Source of the DNA: Flavobacterium psychrotrophum
Lineage (GTDB): Bacteria; Bacteroidota; Bacteroidia; Flavobacteriales; Flavobacteriaceae
Direction: 5' to 3'
Assembly (NCBI RefSeq): GCF_003403075.1
Contig: NZ_CP031557.1
Coordinates: 2,542,001-2,606,000, forward strand
Length of the DNA: 64,000 nt
This document shows, one piece after another, positions 27,787-35,637 of this stretch (positions are counted from its first letter, which is position 1; every line of letters begins with the position of its first letter). A model generated the notes under the pieces. That model saw nothing but the letters and a program-made list of their open reading frames with translations. It had not been told where the DNA came from and made no database searches. The position numbers were made by a program, and so were the translations under genes.

Positions 27787-27999
27787 TTAGTTACAGCCGC
27801 AGCCCCCTCCTGTTTTACCGCCGTTAGCGCCAGATGCCCCCTCACGGTACACCTGGAAATTAGTTTCATAGCGTTCTGTTGGTTTTGCAGTTAGCGCCAT
27901 ATCAGGGTCGTTTACCTGCTGCTTTTCGTAGTCTTTTACTGAAGAGCATGAGGCTATAGCCGTACACAGTATAATGAAGCAAAGTAATTTTTTTATCAT
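27787..27999 (-). CDS. DUF4266 small lipoprotein with Cys-containing Gly-rich tail
   Basis: 70 aa starting at the ATG complementary to 27997-27999. The signal peptide has a lipobox (AIASC, Cys18). After a short conserved part (VNDPDMALTAKPTERYETNFQVYREGASGANGG split over residues 33-62) it ends GGGCGCN, a hallmark of DUF4266. The longer reading from 28071 would overlap apbE and hide the signal peptide, so it was not used. The gene sits 3 bp after apbE and 5 bp before the DUF3570 gene. The C-terminal cysteine pair could bind a metal or be a substrate for the thioredoxin in this operon. Confidence 0.85.
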   Translation of the reverse strand: MIKKLLCFIILCTAIASCSSVKDYEKQQVNDPDMALTAKPTERYETNFQVYREGASGANGGKTGGGCGCN

Positions 28000-28003
28000 C
28001 TCT

Positions 28004-28993
28004 TTATTTTTGCCTGTACTTTTTAATATCAATATTTTTTGAGGTAAATATCTTACCTCCATCGGTAACAATTACACAGCTTAGCGCGGGGAACTGGCTT
28101 ATAAGGTTTAGTCCTACATCTTTACCCAGCACCATAATGGCCGTACTAAAGCCATTTGCCATCTCGGCACTTGGACCCATTACCGTTACACTGCACAAAC
28201 CCGTAACCGGGTAGCCCGTAACCGGGTTTATAATATGGGTGTAGCGCTTACCGTTTAACATTACATATTTTTCATAACTGCCGCTGGTTACCACCGCACT
28301 TTCGCGCAATGGAAATGCTGCAAATACTTTATTCTTATTCAGCGGATTAGTTATGCCCACCATCCAGGGTTTACCATCGGGTTGTGTACCCCAGGTATTC
28401 ATATCGCCAGAGGCATTTACAATACCTGCCTTTACGCCTTTTGCTATCAGGAAATCGCGGGTTTTATCTGCCGCGTAGCCTTTACCTATAGAGCCAAAAC
28501 CTATTTTCATACCCACCCGTTTCAGGAATATGGTACTGTGCTGTTTGTCAAGAATAATATCCTTATACCCTACATTCTGTACCGATTTTTTTACCGTCTC
28601 AGGGCTTGGCATTTCGGTCATGCTACCATCAAATTTCCATATCTTATCCATCGCCGCAAAGCTGATGTCAAAAGCACCATCGGTTATCTTAGAAAAGTAC
28701 AGTGCCCTTTCGGTAAGCTCAAAAAGCTCTTTATCTACTTTTACCGGGGCAATGCCCGCGTTGCGGTTTACCTCAGATACCTGTGTTTGAGGGCGCCATT
28801 CAGAAATAAGGTTTTCTATACGGGTTATCTCCGCAACTGCCGTATCAATATATGCCTCTGCCTCAGCAGCCTCGTTTGCCACTATTGTAATATCAAAGCG
28901 GCTGCCCATAAGCATCAGCGTACGCTGGCGCACGGTTTGACACTGCGCGGCTATCGCCACAATGGTAAGTATAAAGGTTAAAAGGCCTTTCAT
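28004..28993 (-). CDS. apbE: FAD:protein FMN transferase
   Basis: 329 aa with a signal peptide, so it acts outside the cytoplasm. ApbE cleaves FAD and links FMN through a phosphoester bond to Ser or Thr of target proteins. Visible are MGSRFDITIV at the mature start, an FDISFAAMDKIW region, the GSIGKGYAADKT motif (about residues 165-176), NASGDMNTWG, and the HIINPVTGYPV motif near residue 235 involved in Mg/FAD binding. Length is normal. It sits inside a tight operon with a thioredoxin upstream (1-bp gap) and DUF4266 and DUF3570 genes downstream. Confidence 0.94.
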   Translation of the reverse strand: MKGLLTFILTIVAIAAQCQTVRQRTLMLMGSRFDITIVANEAAEAEAYIDTAVAEITRIENLISEWRPQTQVSEVNRNAGIAPVKVDKELFELTERALYFSKITDGAFDISFAAMDKIWKFDGSMTEMPSPETVKKSVQNVGYKDIILDKQHSTIFLKRVGMKIGFGSIGKGYAADKTRDFLIAKGVKAGIVNASGDMNTWGTQPDGKPWMVGITNPLNKNKVFAAFPLRESAVVTSGSYEKYVMLNGKRYTHIINPVTGYPVTGLCSVTVMGPSAEMANGFSTAIMVLGKDVGLNLISQFPALSCVIVTDGGKIFTSKNIDIKKYRQK

Positions 28994-28994
28994 G

Positions 28995-29444
28995 TTACTT
29001 TTGTTCTAAGGTATGCAACAGGGCTATATAATCTTTCGGGCTAATGTTTTTATAAGCAGTTTTCCCTAATACTTTACCTGATTTATCTAAAATTACAACC
29101 AGCGGAAACGCACCTTCTTTATTGTATTTTTCATACAAAGCTGCGTTTTGATCCTGCTGTTCTTTTGGCAGTGCATTAGCCTTTTTCTTTGGGAAATCAG
29201 CACGCACAAGTACCCAGTTGTTTTTAGACTCTTCTTTAAACTCTGCCGATTCCCATATTACTTTTTCAAGCTTTATGCACGGTGCACACCAGTCTGATCC
29301 TGAAAATACAAGAATCATGTTTTTAGATTCGTTGCCTGCAACAGTCCTGGCCTCATTAAAAGAGGTATGCCACTCCTGTGCCTGTACCGCCATAGGTAAA
29401 GCAGTAAAAAGAGTAATAAGGGTTATTTTTTGAAGCAAGCGCAT
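28995..29444 (-). CDS. Periplasmic thioredoxin-fold protein
   Basis: 149 aa from the ATG complementary to 29442-29444; a TTG at 29456 would overlap the previous gene and is not needed. The signal peptide ends near AQA/AQE. The active site is SDWCAPC (Cys53 and Cys56) after MILVFSG, followed by the cis-Pro region (EGAFPLVVILDKSGKVLG). It is of the thioredoxin_7/DUF255-like exported type. It may reduce or oxidise cysteines of operon partners such as the DUF4266 tail. The upstream stop TAA lies one base before this start. Confidence 0.9.
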   Translation of the reverse strand: MRLLQKITLITLFTALPMAVQAQEWHTSFNEARTVAGNESKNMILVFSGSDWCAPCIKLEKVIWESAEFKEESKNNWVLVRADFPKKKANALPKEQQDQNAALYEKYNKEGAFPLVVILDKSGKVLGKTAYKNISPKDYIALLHTLEQK

Positions 29445-29445
29445 C

Positions 29446-30303
29446 TTAGTAAACAATCTTTTTAGAAGTTAGCCTGCCTTCGTTGTCTGTTACTTTTATA
29501 AGCAATACACTACCGGTTTGAGGAAGTGTTGCAATATTAAATTCATTAGCGCTTATATTCTTCGACACAAAAAGCTGCCTGCCCTGCAGGTCATAGACTT
29601 CTACTACATTTAGATTAGCTGTAGCCGAGGTTATTTTGATATTTCCTATAGAAGGGAATACAACAATACCGTTATTTTTAGAAAAGGTTTCGTTAGCAAG
29701 CGTACCAAAAGTCAGCTTTATATTTGGTCTTTCCCAAATAGCTGCCATTGTAGCATCTTGTGTCCACGGATTATCGCCATCACATCCTATCCTACCATCA
29801 GTATATCCGGCACACATTTTATTTCCGGATGTTGTGGTAAAGCGAAATTGTGGCCTACCCTGTTCTATACAAGTACTGCCTATAACCAATAATGAAAGGT
29901 TCTGCCCCGTAAAGTTATAAGAGTTTTGCAAGGCAAGTTCCATCCAGCCGGCTGTATCATTATTTGGCAAATCTCCCTCATACACAAGCACATAATCTGC
30001 AAAGCCACCTCCAATGGTATAACGTTCGCTTAAAGCACTTTGAGAGGTGCTTTTAAGATAAATCTGTACAAATGGCTCTACAGAACTGCTTCCTGAAGCT
30101 TTATTAAAGGCAAGATTAGTAATGGTGCCACGCAGGCCTACCTCATCTGAAGTATATATACTTTCGGTAGCCGATGAGTTGTAAAAAGTAGCTATAGGAG
30201 ATGAAGTACCCGAAGATGTTCCGGTACCTATTGTAACAACGGTTTGAGCAGAAGCTATGCCTATTGAAGACAGCAATATTGCACTAAGTAATTTTATTTT
30301 CAT
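29446..30303 (-). CDS. T9SS type A surface protein, first gene of the ApbE operon
   Basis: 285 aa with a signal peptide (cleavage after ASAQ, residue 20). The middle part looks like a beta-sandwich (VEPFVQIYLKSTSQ, WMELALQNSYNFTGQNLSLLVIG) with a few cysteines (CIEQG, MCAGYTDGRIGCDGD). The C-terminal 75 residues are a type A sorting domain (VVEVYDLQGRQLF, ending LTSKKIVY). It is likely translocated by T9SS and displayed at the surface. Its stop overlaps the operon's next start region with one base between. No promoter box of the TAnnTTTG type is clear upstream. Confidence 0.85.
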   Translation of the reverse strand: MKIKLLSAILLSSIGIASAQTVVTIGTGTSSGTSSPIATFYNSSATESIYTSDEVGLRGTITNLAFNKASGSSSVEPFVQIYLKSTSQSALSERYTIGGGFADYVLVYEGDLPNNDTAGWMELALQNSYNFTGQNLSLLVIGSTCIEQGRPQFRFTTTSGNKMCAGYTDGRIGCDGDNPWTQDATMAAIWERPNIKLTFGTLANETFSKNNGIVVFPSIGNIKITSATANLNVVEVYDLQGRQLFVSKNISANEFNIATLPQTGSVLLIKVTDNEGRLTSKKIVY

Positions 30304-30428
30304 AGTTGGTGATATTTATCAGGTAGTTATTTTTATTTATACCAGTTCTAAATTACGGTGCAATATTAGAAAGAAAACAAATCACAAACAAACAAAATTT
30401 TAGATTTTCTTAACAAAATTTCAACCCC

Positions 30429-31733
30429 CTATTTATAGAGTAAAATCCAGTCGTTGTGCGAAAAGTAGTTCCATTCGGCAGCCGCCATATCGATTTTAGG
30501 ATCGATAAGCAAATGCGGAATGGCTTTATTTATAGATGTTTTAGCTGTTATGTACACTGCCACATCCACACCTTTTTCTGCATATTCAGTGTGTATATAT
30601 TGTGCCATTTGCCACAACATATCAGGCTTAGTAGCGATGCCCCTGCGTTGTGCCGGTGTTAAAACATCATCCAGGTCATATACCCACGATTTCTGGGTTT
30701 TCTTATCAAAAACTTTAAATTGTGCATATCCCCTGCGCTTGCGCAACATCATGCGCCAGCTTAGCCTGTGCCCCTCTTCCGTCCACATAACATCGCCTTT
30801 AATAATGTGGTGGCGCAATGGCATAAACACCTGGAAAACAAAATAGGGTACAAAAATCCATAGCCATTTTCGGCTTACAACTGTGCTTTCAGCTTTGGTT
30901 ACCGTTACGTTTTTCTTCGGGAAAAACCACTTTGTAATTTTTTCAGCCGGAAAGAAAAACACCAGCATGGCCAGCGACAGGTAAGGAAAGATACCTATGT
31001 GTAAGGTAAACGAATTGAATAAATGAAAAATGATTGCCGCTGCCAGTGCCCACGGCCTTGTTTTTTTATACAACAGTGCCGGCACTATAAGCAGGTCGAA
31101 TGCTATACCCGCATAAGCTATAAAAATGTGCATCCACTTTTCACGAAAGAAATGGATACCATAAGTTTTAGCTGCTTTTTTCAGTATCCCTCCTGTAAAA
31201 GTTCCGTTTAGCCAATCCGGGTACAGCTTGGCTACAGAAGCATAAAAGTATACAATGCCTATTTGCAGTACAACAACAAACCGGCACCATGCAGGCATTG
31301 TTTTTCGCTTAATTTCCGGGTGCAGCTTACTGTCTGCCGAGGCATAGGCATTAGCCGGAAGTACACACATAATACCTGAGATGAGTATAAGCAGGTAATA
31401 ATGGTTGTTGTAAGATGTTTTCTGCATAAAGTAGATGCCAGCCCATAGCAGAGTATATAAAATCATACTTAACCTGTACTGATAACCTACCATAATAAGC
31501 ACACCAAGAAGCGCCAACACAACAAAATATACATACATACCATTGCCGGGAAGCGGCTGTAGCCACTCCATACCAATGTGTGAAAAGGTAAACTTTGGCG
31601 CAATAAAATTTTGATATACCCAGCCTTCTGCAATATGCAATACCGCCTGCCATGCCAGCAGGAAACCAAACAAAATCCTGAAAAGGATAAGCTGGCTGTT
31701 ATCTATATTTTGATCTAAGAATTTAATACGCAT
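30429..31733 (-). CDS. HTTM/vitamin-K-dependent gamma-carboxylase-like membrane protein
   Basis: 434 aa. The N-terminal half is a bundle of four to six membrane helices starting with FRILFGFLLAWQAV, and the C-terminal half is soluble (from about residue 300). The segment VYFYASVAKLYPDWLNG matches the conserved region of human GGCX that carries the active-site Lys218 (KKLDADW), and the Lys is kept. Bacterial members have no proven substrate, and gamma-carboxylation is not established here. The gene is followed by the ApbE operon on the same strand after 125 bp. Confidence 0.8.
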   Translation of the reverse strand: MRIKFLDQNIDNSQLILFRILFGFLLAWQAVLHIAEGWVYQNFIAPKFTFSHIGMEWLQPLPGNGMYVYFVVLALLGVLIMVGYQYRLSMILYTLLWAGIYFMQKTSYNNHYYLLILISGIMCVLPANAYASADSKLHPEIKRKTMPAWCRFVVVLQIGIVYFYASVAKLYPDWLNGTFTGGILKKAAKTYGIHFFREKWMHIFIAYAGIAFDLLIVPALLYKKTRPWALAAAIIFHLFNSFTLHIGIFPYLSLAMLVFFFPAEKITKWFFPKKNVTVTKAESTVVSRKWLWIFVPYFVFQVFMPLRHHIIKGDVMWTEEGHRLSWRMMLRKRRGYAQFKVFDKKTQKSWVYDLDDVLTPAQRRGIATKPDMLWQMAQYIHTEYAEKGVDVAVYITAKTSINKAIPHLLIDPKIDMAAAEWNYFSHNDWILLYK

Positions 31734-31812
31734 ACTTTGGCAGGAAAAAGCAGCTACAAATTAAAGAGATTAAGAAATAAGAAAGGCAAAAATTCGACGC
31801 TAATTTTAAAGC

Positions 31813-31846
31813 AAAAAAAAATCAGGGACAGATAATCTGCCCCTGA
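31813..31846 (-). terminator. Terminator of the 31870-32385 lipoprotein gene
   Basis: On the minus strand tcaggggcagat pairs with atctgtccctga (one G-U) and is followed by eight T. Confidence 0.85.
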
Positions 31847-31869
31847 CTTACTCTGTATAAAACAGTTAA

Positions 31870-32385
31870 TTATTTTTTGATGATCTTGCTTTCGTCAATA
31901 CCATACGCCTTTATAACAGCGTTGTAATCTTTAAAGTCTGCCTTAGGAGCTAACTTACCTGCACCGTTTTGGCTACCAGGAATAACCACGATCCTGAAAA
32001 GCTGGTTTGAGGTATAGGTACCTGAAGCCTGGGCAAGGTCAAAATTACTTACCATGTAAATAAGCACGTCTGTGCGAGTAAAGTTAAAATCATAACCTAT
32101 TACATCACCATTATCAAAGTTATAATTTCTTGGGGTAAGCTCCCAAACATTACTGTTTGCTACAGCATCATAACCCTGCCTGTAAACCAGCACCATATCA
32201 TAAGCAAAAGTGTTATCTAAGTTAACCAGCTTAGCGAAATTGTTTCCTGAATTGAAATCCAAAGTTGTTTCTATAACTGTTGCAACGGTATCCTGATCCT
32301 GGGCACTGCCTAAGTCGTCGTCGTTATTACATGATGTTAGCATAAGAGAACTTACAGCAGCAAAAAGTAAAAGTATCTTTTTCAT
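31870..32385 (-). CDS. Lipoprotein of unknown function
   Basis: 171 aa. The signal peptide MKKILLLFAAVSSLMLTSC ends in a lipobox (LTSC, Cys19), followed by NNDDD, a common Bacteroidetes lipoprotein start that can act as an export signal to the surface. The mature part contains VWELTPRNYNFDNGDVIGYD and NQLFRIVVIPGS, which resemble small beta-rich lipoproteins of the phylum. The acidic residues after Cys may place it on the outer membrane. It is a monocistronic gene with its own terminator. Confidence 0.75.
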   Translation of the reverse strand: MKKILLLFAAVSSLMLTSCNNDDDLGSAQDQDTVATVIETTLDFNSGNNFAKLVNLDNTFAYDMVLVYRQGYDAVANSNVWELTPRNYNFDNGDVIGYDFNFTRTDVLIYMVSNFDLAQASGTYTSNQLFRIVVIPGSQNGAGKLAPKADFKDYNAVIKAYGIDESKIIKK

Positions 32386-32485
32386 AATTTTAATTGGTTT
32401 TAATGTTATTTATTAATGACAGCTAAAGTATTTCAAAAAATGAGCCAAAATAAATTTTTAGAAAAAATTTAGGAAAAAACTGCTA

Positions 32486-32493
32486 TATCTTTG
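32486..32493 (+). promoter_or_regulatory. -7 promoter box abutting the DUF1543 start
   Basis: TATCTTTG ends four bases before the ATG at 32498. No TTG is seen at the -33 position. Confidence 0.45.
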
Positions 32494-32497
32494 TTTT

Positions 32498-33058
32498 ATG
32501 AGTATTGATAACACTACACTTTATATGGTTATGCTGGGTGCCGCACCTCCCGGGCGCACGATAGAACAACACGATATATTTTTTGGTATCGGCAAAAATG
32601 TCAAGGCGTTAAAGAAGGATATTTATAATTTTTGGCCCAATGCGGGCCAACTGCATATTGACTCATGGCGAGCTATAACCAAGGTAGATGATTTTGTTAT
32701 AAAAATTGTCCCGAAAAGCGAAGCCATACCACAGGAACTTAAGCTTTTCTTCCTGAACCTGGGCGGATATTTACCTAACGACCTCGAAGAATATCATTAT
32801 AAAATACTGGTAGTGGCTAAAACCATGGGTAAAGCCATTAAGGCCGCTAAGCAAACTGCGTTTTATAAACAGTATGGTTTTAAAGGCGCAGAATCGCACA
32901 TTGACGAAAAATATGCCCTTGATGTAGATGACATGCACAAGGTGGAAGACCTGTTGCCACAGCATTTAAAAGAGCTGTACCACATACAGATTACTCCTGC
33001 ACTTGGGGAACCCGAAGACACGCTGCATGCTGGTTATGTAAAACTTGGCCCTGCCTAG
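32498..33058 (+). CDS. DUF1543 protein
   Basis: 186 aa. The start MSIDNTTLYMVMLGAAPPGRTIEQHD has the DUF1543 opening, a strand followed by GR.IEQHD. Two related halves can be seen: residues 8-75 (ending HIDSWRAITKVDDF) and residues 95-180 (YKILVVAKTMGKAIKAAK and EKYALDVDDMHKVEDLL). The function is unknown. It is soluble, without signal peptide. Its stop codon TAG at 33056-33058 touches the stop of the convergent gene with no spacer. Confidence 0.85.
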   Translation: MSIDNTTLYMVMLGAAPPGRTIEQHDIFFGIGKNVKALKKDIYNFWPNAGQLHIDSWRAITKVDDFVIKIVPKSEAIPQELKLFFLNLGGYLPNDLEEYHYKILVVAKTMGKAIKAAKQTAFYKQYGFKGAESHIDEKYALDVDDMHKVEDLLPQHLKELYHIQITPALGEPEDTLHAGYVKLGPA

Positions 33059-33292
33059 TTATTTAATTTCTTTTACACCTTTTATAAACAGCCAGCGCAT
33101 AAAGATTTTTTCTTCGCCCTGAATTTTACCCGCCTGAAATTTAGGCGCAATTATAGTAGTTACCACAAAAGCTGTTAGTGGTACCATCCACCCGCTTAAG
33201 TTGGTAAACTCACCTATAATGTAGTAAAACAGCATAAAAACGGGCGCAAAACCTAAAAAGTTATAAAGTAGCGCTTTGGTAGATTTTTTCAT
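33059..33292 (-). CDS. Small two-helix membrane protein
   Basis: 77 aa. Two hydrophobic segments (about residues 8-28 and 35-50) are followed by a basic cytoplasmic tail (KFQAGKIQGEEKIFMRWLFIKGVKEIK split at residues 51-77). I recognise no family with certainty; similar short membrane proteins are frequent in Flavobacteria. It has a good promoter of its own (33316-33345). Confidence 0.7.
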   Translation of the reverse strand: MKKSTKALLYNFLGFAPVFMLFYYIIGEFTNLSGWMVPLTAFVVTTIIAPKFQAGKIQGEEKIFMRWLFIKGVKEIK

Positions 33293-33315
33293 GTAAGGTA
33301 TTTATAAACCGGCTG

Positions 33316-33345
33316 CAAAGGTAGCTATATCAGTATAAATGGCAA
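33316..33345 (-). promoter_or_regulatory. Promoter of the 77-aa membrane protein gene
   Basis: On the minus strand TTG (complement of 33343-33345) and TACCTTTG (complement of 33316-33323) are separated by 19 bp. The -7 box is 23 bp before the ATG. Confidence 0.65.
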
Positions 33346-33394
33346 ACATAGAACTCACCGAATAATTTTTGTAAATTTCCTCAAATCACGAAAC

Positions 33395-33868
33395 ATGGAC
33401 TCAACGCCCCTCACCAATAAACAATACCTTTTAGAAAAAATGCCCGGCAAGGGCGGCTGGACCTATATTCGCCTTACAGATATCAACCAGCCTAAAGGCA
33501 CGCCCTTTGGCATGATGCGCGTTAAAGGTACAATAGACAGCTACGAACTTAGCAGTTGCACACTTATGCCTATGGGTAGCGGATGCTTGTTTTTGCCTGT
33601 AAAAGCAGCTATAAGAAAAACAATTAAAAAAGACGAAGGCGATTATGTACACCTTGTTTTATTTAAGGATGATGAACTCTTTAAAGTACCACAGCAATTA
33701 GAGGAACGCTTAAAACAGGAAGGCGTAGATAAACATTTTTTGAAATACAAACCCTGGGAGCAACGCATGTGCTCTCAATGGATATTTAGTGCAAAACGAC
33801 CTGAGACCGTAAATGAGCGTATTATTAAAACTATTATTCGCCTAAAGCGGAACGAAAAAATTGTATGA
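33395..33868 (+). CDS. DUF1905/YdeI-like protein
   Basis: 157 aa, soluble. The N-terminal 95 residues follow DUF1905 (GKGGWTYIRL, then VKGTIDSYEL and LPVKAAIRKTIKKDEGDYVHLVL). The remainder (FLKYKPWEQRMCSQWIFSAKRPETVNERI) matches the YdeI/OmpD-associated helical tail. The family has no proven function. It stands alone, divergent from the 33292 gene. Confidence 0.82.
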   Translation: MDSTPLTNKQYLLEKMPGKGGWTYIRLTDINQPKGTPFGMMRVKGTIDSYELSSCTLMPMGSGCLFLPVKAAIRKTIKKDEGDYVHLVLFKDDELFKVPQQLEERLKQEGVDKHFLKYKPWEQRMCSQWIFSAKRPETVNERIIKTIIRLKRNEKIV

Positions 33869-33984
33869 GCGAAAAAATCTGCTAAAAATGCAGAATTGCA
33901 ACGTTTTCGCCCTAAATAAGTGCAGCCTTTAAGTAGCATTAACAAATATTATTGCGCCAATAATGTTAAAATTTTTGAGAGCCC

Positions 33985-34016
33985 TTGTTTTTTATAATTT
34001 TATTATGTTATATTTG
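33985..34016 (+). promoter_or_regulatory. Promoter of the ECF sigma factor gene
   Basis: TTG at 33985-33987 and TATATTTG at 34009-34016 are separated by 21 bp. The leader to the ATG is about 110 nt, unusually long for this window. Confidence 0.6.
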
Positions 34017-34129
34017 GCATATCATTAATTCTTAATTAACAAAGCCTATAAGCGAAAACTACTTTTTAGAACCGTGCCGACCAACGCGGTGTTAAGACCA
34101 AAATTCAAAAAACGCTAAAAAGTATTGCT

Positions 34130-34714
34130 ATGGCTAATGTTGTAATCCCTGACGCTGTCCTGGTGAAAAATTATGTAGGTGGAGATGAAAATGCTCTTGC
34201 TACGTTAATTAAGAGACACCAATCAAAAATTTACGGTTTTATCTATTCAAAAGTTTCTGACAGGGATATTTCTGATGATATCTTTCAGGATACTTTTATA
34301 AAAGTGATAAAAACACTGAAATCTAACTCATATAATGAGGAGGGTAAATTCCTGCCGTGGGTAATGCGTATTTCGCACAACCTTATTGTAGATCATTTCC
34401 GTCGCAACAAAAAGATGCCTATGCACCGTGAAACAGAAGAGTTTTCTATCTTCTCTATCATGACAGACAACAGCCCTAACGTAGAGAGCCGCATTATTAC
34501 AGAACAGGTTGAAACTGATTTGAAAAGGCTTATCATGGAGCTGCCAGAAGACCAAAAAGAAGTACTGCAAATGCGTATGTACCAGGATTTGAGCTTTAAA
34601 GAAATAGCAGACCTTACAGGTGTTAGCATCAATACTGCACTGGGCCGCATGCGTTATGCCCTTATGAACCTTCGTAAAGTAATCGAAAAAAATAAAATTA
34701 TTTTGACTAATTAG
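34130..34714 (+). CDS. RNA polymerase sigma factor, ECF type
   Basis: 194 aa. Region 2 is seen in ALATLIKRHQSKIYGFI, SDDIFQDTFIKVIKTL and FLPWVMRISHNLIVDHFRR (residues 22-90). Region 4 lies at residues 140-185, with LPEDQKEVLQMRMYQDLSFKEIADLTG and SINTALGRMRYALMNLR forming the helix-turn-helix. No anti-sigma factor gene is next to it, which is unusual for the class. The downstream 48-aa gene may be its partner. Target promoters are unknown. Confidence 0.92.
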   Translation: MANVVIPDAVLVKNYVGGDENALATLIKRHQSKIYGFIYSKVSDRDISDDIFQDTFIKVIKTLKSNSYNEEGKFLPWVMRISHNLIVDHFRRNKKMPMHRETEEFSIFSIMTDNSPNVESRIITEQVETDLKRLIMELPEDQKEVLQMRMYQDLSFKEIADLTGVSINTALGRMRYALMNLRKVIEKNKIILTN

Positions 34715-34771
34715 GCAATATCGGGTGTTGTTTTGCGTTGTAATGTTTATACATAACAAAAACATCGCTTC

Positions 34772-34918
34772 ATGGCAAAACTTTACTCTAAAATAATACC
34801 AGCAACACAACAAGATATGCTGCCAAAAAAAGAAACAGTAGATTTCCTGCTAAGCTATTCTAAAGCTCTTAAAATAGTTAAGACAGAGAACGGTACATTC
34901 GAAAATATTGCTAATTAA
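34772..34918 (+). CDS. 48-aa small protein behind the sigma factor
   Basis: ATG 34772 to TAA 34916-34918 encodes MAKLYSKIIPATQQDMLPKK and then ETVDFLLSYSKALKIVKTEN, a soluble, mostly helical small protein. It follows the sigma gene by 57 bp and ends just before a terminator, so both are probably one unit. The amphipathic helix around residues 20-37 would fit a protein-binding peptide. I believe similar short proteins occur behind this sigma gene in other Flavobacteria but cannot check. Role unknown. Confidence 0.65.
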   Translation: MAKLYSKIIPATQQDMLPKKETVDFLLSYSKALKIVKTENGTFENIAN

Positions 34919-34925
34919 TTTCCTT

Positions 34926-34960
34926 AAACCTCCTGAAAATTTATTTACGGGAGGTTTTTT
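34926..34960 (+). terminator. Terminator of the sigma factor unit, overlapping the nth 3' end
   Basis: aacctcc (34927-34933) pairs with ggaggtt (34950-34956), with a T run to 34960. The right arm and tail lie within the last codons of the convergent nth gene. Confidence 0.8.
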
Positions 34961-35603
34961 TATAATATTCTTCCAGCACAGCTTTACGCCCTATTGTTGA
35001 CGTAATTATATCTTTATCCAGGTGCCATCCACGCGCCTGGCAGTATTGCCTGCCATACCATATAATTTGTAAGTGCAGGTCATTCCACCGATTTTTAGGA
35101 AATAACTTTTTAGCATCTTTTTCTGTCTGCACTACATTTTTACCATCGCTTAACCCCCAGCGGTACATAAGCCTGTGAATGTGTGTATCTACCGGAAATG
35201 CCGGCACGCCAAATGCCTGGCTCATTACTACACTTGCGGTTTTATGCCCCACGCCCGGCAGCGCTTCAAGGTCTTCAAAATTATCCGGCACTTCACCATT
35301 GTGCTTATCCAGCAAAATCTGGCTCAGCCCGTGTATTGCTTTGGCTTTAGCCGGCGATAAACCTACTGGTTTTATAATTTCCCTTATCTCATCTATATCC
35401 AGCTTTACCATCATCTTAGGGTTATCTGCCCTTTCAAAAAGTAATGGGGTAATAAGGTTTACGCGCACATCAGTACTCTGGGCACTCATCAACACGGCAA
35501 TAAGTAAAGTATAAGGGTCTTTATGATCTAACGGAATGGGGATTGTAGGATAAATTTCATCAAGTGTTTTTATAACGAATTTTGCCTTTTCTGCCTTGGT
35601 CAT
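34941..35603 (-). CDS. nth: Endonuclease III lacking the usual Fe-S cysteines
   Basis: 220 aa from the ATG complementary to 35601-35603. It is a DNA glycosylase/AP lyase that removes oxidised pyrimidines. The helix-hairpin-helix LPGVGHKTASVVM carries the catalytic Lys, and VDTHIHRL the catalytic Asp. In E. coli four cysteines near the C-terminus bind a 4Fe-4S cluster; here the corresponding segment (GRQYCQARGWHLDKDIITST) has only one cysteine. The C-terminal end otherwise has normal length. It is divergent from bcp with only 34 bp between the starts. Confidence 0.93.
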   Translation of the reverse strand: MTKAEKAKFVIKTLDEIYPTIPIPLDHKDPYTLLIAVLMSAQSTDVRVNLITPLLFERADNPKMMVKLDIDEIREIIKPVGLSPAKAKAIHGLSQILLDKHNGEVPDNFEDLEALPGVGHKTASVVMSQAFGVPAFPVDTHIHRLMYRWGLSDGKNVVQTEKDAKKLFPKNRWNDLHLQIIWYGRQYCQARGWHLDKDIITSTIGRKAVLEEYYKKTSRK

Positions 35604-35622
35604 TTTAAGTAATTTAGCAAAA

Positions 35623-35630
35623 CAAATATA
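35623..35630 (-). promoter_or_regulatory. -7 promoter box of nth
   Basis: The minus strand reads TATATTTG, about 20 bp before the nth ATG. Any -33 element would lie inside the first codons of bcp. Confidence 0.5.
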
Positions 35631-35637
35631 CACCTAA

